Origin: JABMPX01 sp964649795
Lineage (GTDB): Bacteria; Patescibacteriota; Minisyncoccia; Portnoybacterales; UBA2143
Length of the DNA stretch: 11,367 nt
Reading direction: 5' to 3'
NCBI GenBank assembly: GCA_964649795.1
Contig: CAZYQY010000015.1
Location: 1 to 11,367 of the forward strand
Shown: positions 5,958-11,367 of the stretch, in pieces
Layout of the letters: each line of letters starts with the position of its first letter
Position numbering within the stretch: the first letter of the stretch is position 1
Notes under the pieces: generated by a model
What the model saw: only the letters and a program-made list of their open reading frames with translations
Database searches by the model: none
What the model was told of the DNA's origin: nothing
Program-made: the position numbers and the translations under genes

Positions 5958-7748
5958 ATGAACAAGCAAAAAATTAGAAATTTTGTCATAATTAGCCATG
6001 TAGATCACGGGAAATCAACTTTAGCTGATCGGCTTTTGGAAATAACTAAAACAGTTGAACAAAGAAAAATGCGGGCTCAGTTTTTGGACATGATGGACAT
6101 AGAAAAAGAAAAAGGAATTACTATTAAACTTCAGCCAGTGAGAATGAGATATAATGAATATATTATGAATTTGATTGATACTCCTGGGCATGTTGATTTT
6201 TCTTACGAGGTGTCGCGCAGTTTGGCTGCTGTTGAAGGAGCTCTTTTATTAGTAGATGCAAGCCAAGGGATACAAGCGCAAACTCTAGCTAATCTTCATT
6301 TAGCCCAGGACCAGGGCTTAGTTATTATACCAGTGGTTAATAAGATTGATTTAGCTCAAGCCATGACAAAAGAAACAGTTCAAGGATTAAGCAAATTATT
6401 GGACGTAGATAAAAAAGAAATTATTGAAATTTCAGCCAAGAAGGGAATTAATATAGAGAAAGTTTTGGAGGCGATTATTCAAAAAGTTCCTGAGCCAATT
6501 ATTAATAAACAAAGCCCTTTGCGGGCTTTAATTTTTGACTCAAAATATGATTCATATAAAGGCATTCTTGCTTATGTCAGAATTGTTGATGGCCAAATAA
6601 AGGCAGGAGATAGAATTAAGATGATCGCTTCTGGATCCATATCTGAGGTAATAGAAGTTGGCTTATTCAAGCCTGAAATAGTCAAAACTGATTTACTTGA
6701 ATCAGGAGAAATTGGCTATGTAGCAACTGGTTTAAAAGATGTAGCACAGTGTCGTGTTGGAGATACAATAACATTAAACATTGAACAGAAAAAAATTAAT
6801 AATGTAAAACCTCTACCTGGCTATTTTGAACCCAACTCAATGGTTTTTGCCAGTTTTTATCCAGTTGAAAGCAATGATTATGATTTACTTAAAGACAGCT
6901 TAGGCAAACTTAATCTAAGCGATTCTTCTCTACAATATGAGCCGGAATCATGCCAAGGTATAGGACGCGGATTTCGAGCTGGATTTTTAGGAATGCTTCA
7001 TTTAGAAATAGTTTTAGAACGCTTAAAAAGAGAATATAAATTAAATCTGATTATTACTTCTCCATCAGTTAGTTACAAGATAGTTGATAAAAAAGGAAAG
7101 CATTTTATAGCTACTTCAGCTTCTGATTTGCCTGAAGCGGGATATATTAAAGAGATTAAAGAACCCTGGGCAGCCTTAGAAATAATTTCGCCTAGTCATT
7201 TTTTAGGACCAATTATGAAATTGCTAAAAAGAACCAGAGGGCAATACCAAGACACAGAATATCTAAGTATTGGGAAAGCTGTTCTAAAGTATTATGTTCC
7301 GTTGAACGAAATTATTATTGATTTTTATGACCAACTAAAAAACATAACAGCTGGTTATGCTTCAATGAATTATAGTATAAAAGATTATCAGCCAGCTGAT
7401 TTAGTAAAAATGGATATTCTTATTGCCGGAGAAGAAACAGAGGCTTTTGCCAGAATTGTCCATAGAACAAAATTGGAGCAGGAGGCCAGAGCTCTGGTTA
7501 AAAAACTCAAAAAAATTATTCCAAAACAGCTCTTTGCTGTTTCATTGCAAGCTTCTGTTGCAGGAAGAATTATTGCTCGGGAAAATATTAGCGCTATGCG
7601 AAAAGATGTTACTGGTTATTTGTATGGCGGAGACTATACACGCAAAAGAAAACTGCTAGAAAAACAGAAAAAAGGCAAGAAAAAAATGAAAGCAATAGGA
7701 AAAATTAATATTCCCCAGCAAGTTTTTTTTGAGATTCTAAAAAAATAA
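5958..7748 (+). CDS. lepA: Elongation factor 4 (LepA), ribosome-associated GTPase
   Basis: LepA/EF4 is a translational GTPase related to EF-G that binds the ribosome and affects initiation or elongation fidelity. All G motifs are present: G1 HVDHGKST (residues 14-21), G2 T55 in EKGITIK, G3 DTPGH (74-78), G4 NKID (128-131) and G5 SAK (159-161). Downstream are the GIGRGFRAGFLGMLHLEIV segment and the LepA-specific C-terminal domain, which ends GGDYTRKRKLLEKQKKGKKKMK and INIPQQVFFEILK. The length of 596 residues is normal. I prefer ATG 5958 over TTG 5946, because it is an ATG, does not overlap murJ and gives the usual short N-terminus; no clear Shine-Dalgarno site decides it. The gene lies 4 bases after murJ and is probably in the same operon. 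A - strand terminator overlaps its stop codon. Confidence 0.95.
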   Translation: MNKQKIRNFVIISHVDHGKSTLADRLLEITKTVEQRKMRAQFLDMMDIEKEKGITIKLQPVRMRYNEYIMNLIDTPGHVDFSYEVSRSLAAVEGALLLVDASQGIQAQTLANLHLAQDQGLVIIPVVNKIDLAQAMTKETVQGLSKLLDVDKKEIIEISAKKGINIEKVLEAIIQKVPEPIINKQSPLRALIFDSKYDSYKGILAYVRIVDGQIKAGDRIKMIASGSISEVIEVGLFKPEIVKTDLLESGEIGYVATGLKDVAQCRVGDTITLNIEQKKINNVKPLPGYFEPNSMVFASFYPVESNDYDLLKDSLGKLNLSDSSLQYEPESCQGIGRGFRAGFLGMLHLEIVLERLKREYKLNLIITSPSVSYKIVDKKGKHFIATSASDLPEAGYIKEIKEPWAALEIISPSHFLGPIMKLLKRTRGQYQDTEYLSIGKAVLKYYVPLNEIIIDFYDQLKNITAGYASMNYSIKDYQPADLVKMDILIAGEETEAFARIVHRTKLEQEARALVKKLKKIIPKQLFAVSLQASVAGRIIARENISAMRKDVTGYLYGGDYTRKRKLLEKQKKGKKKMKAIGKINIPQQVFFEILKK

Positions 7749-7771
7749 AGACTCCAGAAGAAGTCTTTATT
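7739..7771 (-). terminator. Intrinsic terminator on the - strand, overlapping the lepA stop
   Basis: AATAAAGACT (7744-7753) and AGTCTTTATT (7762-7771) form a 10-bp stem with an 8-base loop. On the - strand the stem is followed by a T run (the A run 7739-7745 on the + strand), the usual layout of a Rho-independent terminator. On the + strand no U tract follows. It therefore fits a - strand transcript coming from the small gene at 7794-7898. Confidence 0.65.
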
Positions 7772-7793
7772 AAAGTCCTTTGTTTTGCTATGA

Positions 7794-7898
7794 TTAGAAC
7801 ATAGGTACTAATAGAAAAGCAAACATACTCAAAACAACTAAACTTGCTAAAAGAATCCAGCAAAATCGAAATATTTTTCTTTTATTAGATGATTTCAT
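7794..7898 (-). CDS. Candidate small single-pass membrane peptide (34 residues)
   Basis: The - strand between lepA and the FtsB-like gene has a 35-codon frame from ATG (7898-7896) to TAA (7796-7794). The peptide starts MKSSNKRKIFRF, strongly basic, then has one hydrophobic stretch of about 20 residues (WILLASLVVLSMFAFLLV), and ends PMF. This is a positive-inside single-pass membrane peptide. A terminator in the correct orientation lies 23 bases beyond the stop, which favours a real transcript. An in-frame ATG at 7919 would add seven residues. I prefer the later ATG because it places the basic residues at the N-terminus. No clear Shine-Dalgarno site or promoter was found, and the gene diverges from the next one by only 23 bases. 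I do not recognise a family. A chance AT-rich frame remains possible. Confidence 0.5.
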   Translation of the reverse strand: MKSSNKRKIFRFCWILLASLVVLSMFAFLLVPMF

Positions 7899-7921
7899 AT
7901 TCCAGAATAATAATAACATAA

Positions 7922-8353
7922 ATGACTCATCCTATCAAAAAAATTTTTAAAAAACTTCTTACTTCCAAAATATTTCTTTTTGCAATTGTTTTTATTTTAA
8001 TATTTTTAGTGATAGCTTTTAGCAGGGAAAGCTATCGTAAATATGAACTAGCAAAAGAGATTAAAGGATTGGAAATAGAAATTGAGCAATTACAAGGCAA
8101 AAATCAGCAAATGGCCGATTTAATGGACTATTTTAAAAAAGAATCTTATTTAGAAAAAGAAGCCCGTTTAAAACTTAATTTAAGAAAACCAGGAGAGAAA
8201 GTAGTTATTATTTCAGATGACCAGAGCCAAGATATAGATATAGATCAAGAGTTTATTCAAGAAGATATTGATAGCAATTCAAGTAATATTGATTCTTTGC
8301 AGCATAAACAGGAATCTAATTTTTGGAAATGGTGGGAACATTTTTTCCAATAA
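7922..8353 (+). CDS. FtsB/DivIC-like septum formation initiator protein
   Basis: This 143-residue bitopic protein matches the FtsB/DivIC layout. It has a short basic cytoplasmic N-terminus (residues 1-16), one membrane segment at about 17-33 (KIFLFAIVFILIFLVIAF) and an extracytoplasmic coiled coil at about 36-72 (KEIKGLEIEIEQLQGKNQQM). The typical DYFKKESYLEKEARLKLNLRKPGEKVVII follows, in which the GE...VVII end is the family hallmark. In known systems such proteins bridge FtsL/FtsQ-type partners and activate septal wall synthesis. The rest is an acidic, probably disordered tail that ends in the aromatic patch FWKWWEHFF. Its length exceeds the roughly 100 residues of E. coli FtsB because of that tail. 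tRNA-Gly begins 3 bases after the stop, so the two are probably co-transcribed. No convincing Shine-Dalgarno site precedes the ATG. Assignment to this family is good, but FtsB and DivIC cannot be separated from sequence alone. Confidence 0.8.
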   Translation: MTHPIKKIFKKLLTSKIFLFAIVFILIFLVIAFSRESYRKYELAKEIKGLEIEIEQLQGKNQQMADLMDYFKKESYLEKEARLKLNLRKPGEKVVIISDDQSQDIDIDQEFIQEDIDSNSSNIDSLQHKQESNFWKWWEHFFQ

Positions 8354-8356
8354 TCA

Positions 8357-8427
8357 GCGGACGTAGCTTAGTGGCAAAGCTCCTGCTTCCCAAGCAGATG
8401 ACGAGGGTTCGATTCCCTTCGTCCGCT
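8357..8427 (+). tRNA. tRNA-Gly, anticodon CCC
   Basis: The acceptor stem GCGGACG (8357-8363) pairs with CGTCCGC (8420-8426), and the discriminator is T8427. The anticodon loop TTCCCAA gives CCC, reading GGG. The T arm is AGGGTTCGATTCCCT. The body closely resembles known bacterial tRNA-Gly(CCC). The outermost anticodon-stem pair is a C-A mismatch. CCA is not encoded here (CAAGG follows), so a CCA-adding enzyme would be required. Its last 17-18 bases are repeated downstream with every unit of the tandem array. Confidence 0.93.
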
Positions 8428-8819
8428 CAAGGTTAAGGGTTCCTCCGATTTTGTCTCTGCTTTGCAGAGATACAAAATCGAGAGTCCTCGATGCAAAAAC
8501 CAAATCGTAGATTTGGGTTGCATCGGGANNNNNNNNNNNNNNNNNNNNNNNNNNNNNNNNNNNNNNNNNNNNNNNNNNNNNNNNNNNNNNNNNNNNNNNN
8601 NNNNNNNNNNNNNNNNNNNNNNNNNNNNAAAATCGAGAGTCCTCGATGCAAAAACCAAATCGTAGATTTGGGTTGCATCGGGAGATTCCCTTCGTCCGCT
8701 CAAGGTTAAGGGTTCCTCCGATTTTGTCTCTGCTTTGCAGAGATACAAAATCGAGAGTCCTCGATGCAAAAACCAAATCGTAGATTTGGGTTGCATCGGG
8801 AAATTCCCTTCGTCCGCTC
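8411..8819. repeat. Tandem 118-bp array of tRNA-Gly 3' end plus a double-hairpin element
   Basis: Each unit is GATTCCCTTCGTCCGCTC (the 3' end of tRNA-Gly, 18 bases) plus 100 bases of structured DNA. A full unit spans 8411-8528, a partial one follows the gap (8629-8683), another full unit spans 8684-8801, and a final 18-base tRNA piece lies at 8802-8819. The 100-base part holds two strong hairpins, in the first unit at 8446-8480 (CGATTTTGT/ACAAAATCG outer stem, CTCTGC/GCAGAG inner stem, one 2-base bulge) and 8489-8525 (CGATGCAA/TTGCATCG and CCAAATC/GATTTGG). Visible copies are identical apart from G8684 versus A8802 at the junction. No coding potential is supported. The layout resembles repeated insertion of a small element into the tRNA 3' end, or tandem amplification after one insertion. 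Confidence 0.88.
8529..8628. other. Assembly gap of 100 N inside the tandem array
   Basis: Exactly 100 N. The left side ends exactly at a unit boundary (8528) and the right side resumes 63 bases into a unit, so the true length should be 63 plus a multiple of 118 bases. The 100 is therefore a placeholder and the copy number is unknown. Confidence 0.9.
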
Positions 8820-8821
8820 CA
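8802..8821 (+). other. Displaced 3' end of tRNA-Gly with encoded CCA (putative attR-like site)
   Basis: ATTCCCTTCGTCCGCT at 8803-8818 repeats the 3' end of tRNA-Gly and is followed by CCA (8819-8821). It abuts tRNA-Thr directly. This looks like the original tRNA-Gly terminus, separated from its 5' part by the inserted array, while the intact copy upstream has lost CCA. The interpretation is inferred; the match is seen directly. Confidence 0.6.
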
Positions 8822-8893
8822 GCCGAAGTAGCTCAGAGGCAGAGCAGGGCTTTCGTAAAGCTCAGGTCGTGAGTTCGAATCTCACCTTCGGCT
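8822..8893 (+). tRNA. tRNA-Thr, anticodon CGT
   Basis: The acceptor stem GCCGAAG (8822-8828) pairs with CTTCGGC (8886-8892), and the discriminator is T8893. The anticodon loop TTCGTAA gives CGT, reading ACG. The D arm is AGCTCAGAGGCAGAGC and the T arm GTGAGTTCGAATCTCAC. The body resembles bacterial tRNA-Thr(CGT). CCA is not encoded. It starts immediately after the displaced tRNA-Gly terminus, and prfB begins 38 bases downstream. Confidence 0.92.
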
Positions 8894-8931
8894 CATTTAC
8901 TAAAATTAAAAGATGTGTTAAACTGGACAAA

Positions 8932-9696
8932 ATGGAAGATTTAATTGGTGAATTAAAAGACAAATACGATAAGCACAATGCTATTATATCTATTTATGCT
9001 GGAGCTGGAGGAACTGATGCACAGGATTGGGCAGAAATGCTTTTAAAAATGTATCTGAAGTTTGTTGAAAAAAAAGCATGGACAGCTAAAGTCATTCATA
9101 TTAAAGAAGGCAAAGAAGCAGGAATAAAAAACGCAACTCTAATTGTTAAAAAACAATATAGCTATGGTTTATTAAAAAGAGAATCAGGTGTTCATCGCTT
9201 GGTTCGTTTATCTCCTTTTAACGCTAATAATCTTCGGCATACTTCTTTTGCTTTAGTTGAAGTTTTACCAGAGTTTGATGAACTTAAAGAAATTAATATT
9301 AAGCCAGAAGATTTAAGAACCGAAACTTACAAAGCAAGCGGGCCAGGTGGTCAGTATGTGAACAAGACTGAATCAGCTGTTCGGATAACGCATATTCCCA
9401 CTGGTTTGGTAGCAGCCTGTCAAAATGAACGATTGCAGGGTGATAATAAAAAACAAGCTATGAAATTATTAACTAGCAAGCTTTATCAGTATCAGTTAAA
9501 AAATCAGCAGAAGCAAAAAAGTGATTTAAGAGGTGAGCCAACAGCTGTTGAATGGGGAAGTCAAATTCGTTCTTATGTTCTTCATCCTTATCAAATGGTA
9601 AAGGATCACCGTACTAGTATTAAATCAGGAGATCCAGAAGCAGTTCTTAATGGCAAATTAGACAAATTTATTAAAGCAGAAATTAATAAGTTATGA
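8932..9696 (+). CDS. prfB: Peptide chain release factor 2, lacking the N-terminal domain
   Basis: RF2 recognises UGA and UAA in the ribosomal A site and triggers hydrolysis of the finished peptide. The class is shown by the stop-codon recognition tripeptide SPF (residues 94-96) and the catalytic GGQ (139-141) in ASGPGGQYVNKTESAV, where P and Y replace the more usual A and H/N beside GGQ. The segment AGAGGTDAQDWAEMLL near residue 23 and the C-terminal RSYVLHPYQMVKDHRT match RF2. The protein has 254 residues against about 365 normally. It starts just before the AGAGG segment, so domain 1 (about 100 residues) and the usual programmed frameshift site are absent. Upstream in-frame codons run through tRNA-Thr and the repeat array and are not believable coding sequence. 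The stop overlaps ftsE (ATGA). The start at ATG 8932 is the best available, but no clear Shine-Dalgarno site is seen. Confidence 0.88.
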   Translation: MEDLIGELKDKYDKHNAIISIYAGAGGTDAQDWAEMLLKMYLKFVEKKAWTAKVIHIKEGKEAGIKNATLIVKKQYSYGLLKRESGVHRLVRLSPFNANNLRHTSFALVEVLPEFDELKEINIKPEDLRTETYKASGPGGQYVNKTESAVRITHIPTGLVAACQNERLQGDNKKQAMKLLTSKLYQYQLKNQQKQKSDLRGEPTAVEWGSQIRSYVLHPYQMVKDHRTSIKSGDPEAVLNGKLDKFIKAEINKL

Positions 9697-10376
9697 TAGT
9701 TTTTAAAAAAGTTTCTAAAATATATTTACCTAATTGTCAGGCATTAGATAATATTAATTTGAGCATTAATGACAAAGAGTTTGTTTCTATTGCTGGTCGT
9801 TCTGGGGCTGGCAAATCTACTTTAATAAAGCTTTTAATTAAAGAGGATTTTCCGACTAAAGGCAAGATTTTTTGGGGGAAACAGGATATAGGTGCTATTA
9901 GAGACAGAGATTTGCCTATTTGGCGCAGGCAAATAGGGATGATTTTTCAGGATTTTCGCCTTTTGCCCAATAAAACAGCTTATGAAAATATTGCCTTTGC
10001 CATGGAAGTAAGCGATTGGACCAAACAGGAGATTGAACGGGATGTTCCGCAACTTTTAAAATTGGTTAATTTATTAGACAGGGCAGATCATTTTCCTAAT
10101 CAGCTTTCTGGCGGTGAACAGCAACGAATAGCAATTGCACGAGCTTTGGCGCATAGACCTGATATTTTAGTTGCTGATGAGCCTACTGGAAATTTAGACC
10201 TTCTTCATACATGGGAAATTATTCGGCTTTTAATTAAAATTAATGAATTAGGAACAACAGTTGTTTTGTCTACTCATGACAGAGATATTATAAATGGCTT
10301 GGATAAAAGAGTTGTTACTATAGAAAAAGGCAAGATAATAAAAGACGATGAAAATGGAAAATATATTTTATTTTAA
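9693..10376 (+). CDS. ftsE: Cell division ATP-binding protein FtsE
   Basis: FtsE is the cytoplasmic ATPase of the FtsEX complex, which uses ATP to control peptidoglycan hydrolases at the division site through FtsX. The protein has 227 residues, the normal length. ABC motifs are complete: Walker A GRSGAGKST (35-43), Q-loop Q86 in IFQDFRLLPNKTAYENI, signature LSGGEQQ (138-144), Walker B ILVADE (158-163) with DEPTGNLD, and the switch histidine H195 in STHD. The FQDFRLL and TAYENIAFAMEV segments are typical of FtsE rather than of LolD-type ATPases. The start overlaps the prfB stop by 4 bases and ftsX follows after 3 bases, so prfB-ftsE-ftsX is one transcriptional unit. Confidence 0.95.
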   Translation: MIVFKKVSKIYLPNCQALDNINLSINDKEFVSIAGRSGAGKSTLIKLLIKEDFPTKGKIFWGKQDIGAIRDRDLPIWRRQIGMIFQDFRLLPNKTAYENIAFAMEVSDWTKQEIERDVPQLLKLVNLLDRADHFPNQLSGGEQQRIAIARALAHRPDILVADEPTGNLDLLHTWEIIRLLIKINELGTTVVLSTHDRDIINGLDKRVVTIEKGKIIKDDENGKYILF

Positions 10377-10379
10377 CAT

Positions 10380-11288
10380 ATGTTTACTTCTCTAATTCGT
10401 ATAACAAAATCTGGATGCCTAAGTTTCTGGCGGAATAAATGGCTTTCAGTGGCCACTATTATTGTTATGAGCTTAGCTATTTTTGGCATTACTAATTTGC
10501 TTTTAGTAAATGTTTTAATTGAATCTTTGATTACTAATTTAGAAGATAAGATTGATATTAGCGTTTATTTCAATCTGGGAACTTCAGAAGAGCAGATTTT
10601 AGCTACCAGGGATAACTTAATTGGATTAAGCCAAGTAAAGAGCGTTGAATATATTTCGAATGAAGAGGCCTTGAATAATTTTAAGGAAAAGCATCAGGAC
10701 AACCAAGTTCTGATGCAGAGTTTACAGGAACTGGAGACTAATCCTTTAGAAGCTGCTTTGAATATTAAAGCGCAAATAACTTCTCAATACGAATCAATCG
10801 TTAATTTTTTAGAAAAAGAAGAATATCAAGAGATTATTGACAAAGTCAATTATCAGGAAAATAGGAGTATAATAATCCGATTGTCTTCTATTACCACAAC
10901 AATTCGCCAGGTTGGTTTTATAATCCTATCTATTTTAGCTATCTTGGCTATTCTTGTCACATTCAATACAATTCGTTTAACTATTTACAGCTCTCGCAAG
11001 GAGATTAAAGTTATGAAGTTAGTAGGCGCTAGTAATTGGTTTGTTCGGGGCCCTTTTGTTGTTGAAGGAACGCTTTATGGAATCGTTGCCGTTGTATTAA
11101 CCTTGGCTGTTATTTATCCTCTTTTATGGTATCTTTCTCCTAAAATTACCGCTTATTTGCCTGGCACTGACCTCTTTTATTTTTTCCAGACAAATTTTAT
11201 TACGCTTTTGCTAATGCAGTTAGCTATTGGGATTCTTATGGGCACAGTCAGTAGTTTGATTGCTGTGCGCAGATACTTAGATGCATAA
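10380..11288 (+). CDS. ftsX: Cell division protein FtsX, permease-like subunit
   Basis: FtsX is the membrane partner of FtsE; it passes ATP-driven changes to cell-wall hydrolases or their activators outside the cell. The 302 residues follow the family plan. A cytoplasmic N-terminus and TM1 lie at about 22-46 (WLSVATIIVMSLAIFGITNLL is the first part). An extracytoplasmic domain at about 47-170 begins with the usual KIDISVYF strand. Three more membrane segments lie near 176-198, 228-250 and 268-295. The conserved cytoplasmic loop after TM2, SSRKEIKVMKLVGASNWFVRGPF followed by EG (quoted in part as EIKVMKLVGA), is clear. The protein ends in a short basic tail. tRNA-Gln starts 4 bases after its stop. 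No downstream hydrolase partner is visible within the window. Confidence 0.94.
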   Translation: MFTSLIRITKSGCLSFWRNKWLSVATIIVMSLAIFGITNLLLVNVLIESLITNLEDKIDISVYFNLGTSEEQILATRDNLIGLSQVKSVEYISNEEALNNFKEKHQDNQVLMQSLQELETNPLEAALNIKAQITSQYESIVNFLEKEEYQEIIDKVNYQENRSIIIRLSSITTTIRQVGFIILSILAILAILVTFNTIRLTIYSSRKEIKVMKLVGASNWFVRGPFVVEGTLYGIVAVVLTLAVIYPLLWYLSPKITAYLPGTDLFYFFQTNFITLLLMQLAIGILMGTVSSLIAVRRYLDA

Positions 11289-11292
11289 ATTT

Positions 11293-11366
11293 TGCCGGGT
11301 CATCTAATGGTAGGATACATGCCTCTGAAGCATGCCATCGGGGTTCGAATCCCTGCCCGGCAGCCA
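11293..11366 (+). tRNA. tRNA-Gln, anticodon CTG, with encoded CCA
   Basis: The acceptor stem TGCCGGG (11293-11299) pairs with CCCGGCA (11356-11362), beginning with the U1-A72 pair typical of glutamine tRNAs. The discriminator is G11363 and CCA follows at 11364-11366. The anticodon loop CTCTGAA gives CTG, reading CAG. The T arm is CGGGGTTCGAATCCCTG. Unlike the Gly and Thr tRNAs in this window, its CCA is encoded. It lies 4 bases after ftsX and is probably processed from the same transcript. Confidence 0.93.
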
Positions 11367-11367
11367 C

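Noticed and set aside
7744..7771. A + strand terminator for lepA
   Set aside because: The stem is not followed by a U tract on the + strand. The T run is on the - strand side, so it was assigned to the - strand small gene.
8354..8796. Long open frames of about 140 codons on the - strand across the tRNA-Gly and the tandem array
   Set aside because: They are open only because the 118-bp unit lacks stops in some frames and because N runs hide stops. Their ends are antisense translations of tRNA-Gly, a well-known source of spurious proteins.
8411..8821. A CRISPR array
   Set aside because: Repeats are contiguous 118-bp units with no unique spacers, no cas genes are nearby, and the units carry tRNA sequence.
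8764..8931. An N-terminal extension of RF2 starting at ATG 8764
   Set aside because: It would be encoded by the repeat unit and all of tRNA-Thr and has no similarity to RF2 domain 1. ATG 8932 fits the conserved core.
8932..9696. The short release-factor homologue PrfH instead of RF2
   Set aside because: The protein keeps the SPF recognition tripeptide, the AGAGGTDAQDW segment and the RF2-type C-terminus, which identify RF2 with a missing domain 1.

Overview
The window is AT-rich and tightly packed, with almost every gene on the + strand, short or overlapping gene junctions, and a gene set typical of an uncultivated small-genome bacterium. The DUF4012 protein, the LamG protein with paired C-terminal repeats, the reduced RF2 and the tiny intergenic distances best fit a Candidate Phyla Radiation (Patescibacteria, Parcubacteria-like) genome. 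This placement is inferred from gene content, not from a marker phylogeny. UGA ends several genes (1294-1296, 5951-5953, 9694-9696) and an RF2 is present, so UGA is a normal stop. That argues against the CPR lineages that read UGA as glycine. Two runs of exactly 100 N (4137-4236 and 8529-8628) are scaffold placeholders, so this is a draft or metagenome assembly.

Layout. Positions 1-1296 hold the tail of one glycosyltransferase and a complete GT-B glycosyltransferase, joined by an ATGA overlap. Next come a large DUF4012 membrane protein (1331-3685), a secreted LamG-fold protein broken by a gap (3706-4632), the lipid II flippase MurJ (4613-5953) and elongation factor 4/LepA (5958-7748). A short divergent stretch may encode a 34-residue membrane peptide on the - strand with its own terminator. 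Then follow a FtsB/DivIC-like division protein (7922-8353), tRNA-Gly(CCC), a tandem array of a structured 118-bp unit, tRNA-Thr(CGT), a short RF2 (prfB), ftsE, ftsX and tRNA-Gln(CTG).

The genes centre on the cell envelope and its growth: surface glycan synthesis (glycosyltransferases, probably DUF4012), peptidoglycan precursor export (MurJ) and septum construction or hydrolase control (FtsB-like, FtsEX). They are interleaved with translation genes (lepA, prfB, three tRNAs). The prfB-ftsE-ftsX order is a known bacterial arrangement.

The most unusual content is a set of stem-loop DNA elements. Two approximately 60-bp near-perfect palindromes sit in frame inside the glycosyltransferase gene and share a nested-palindrome design. 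A third structured element, made of two adjacent hairpins, is tandemly repeated at the 3' end of tRNA-Gly. Each unit carries a 17-18 bp copy of the tRNA 3' end, and the last copy is followed by CCA, as if a small element had integrated into the tRNA gene. Together they suggest that palindromic mini-elements are active in this genome.
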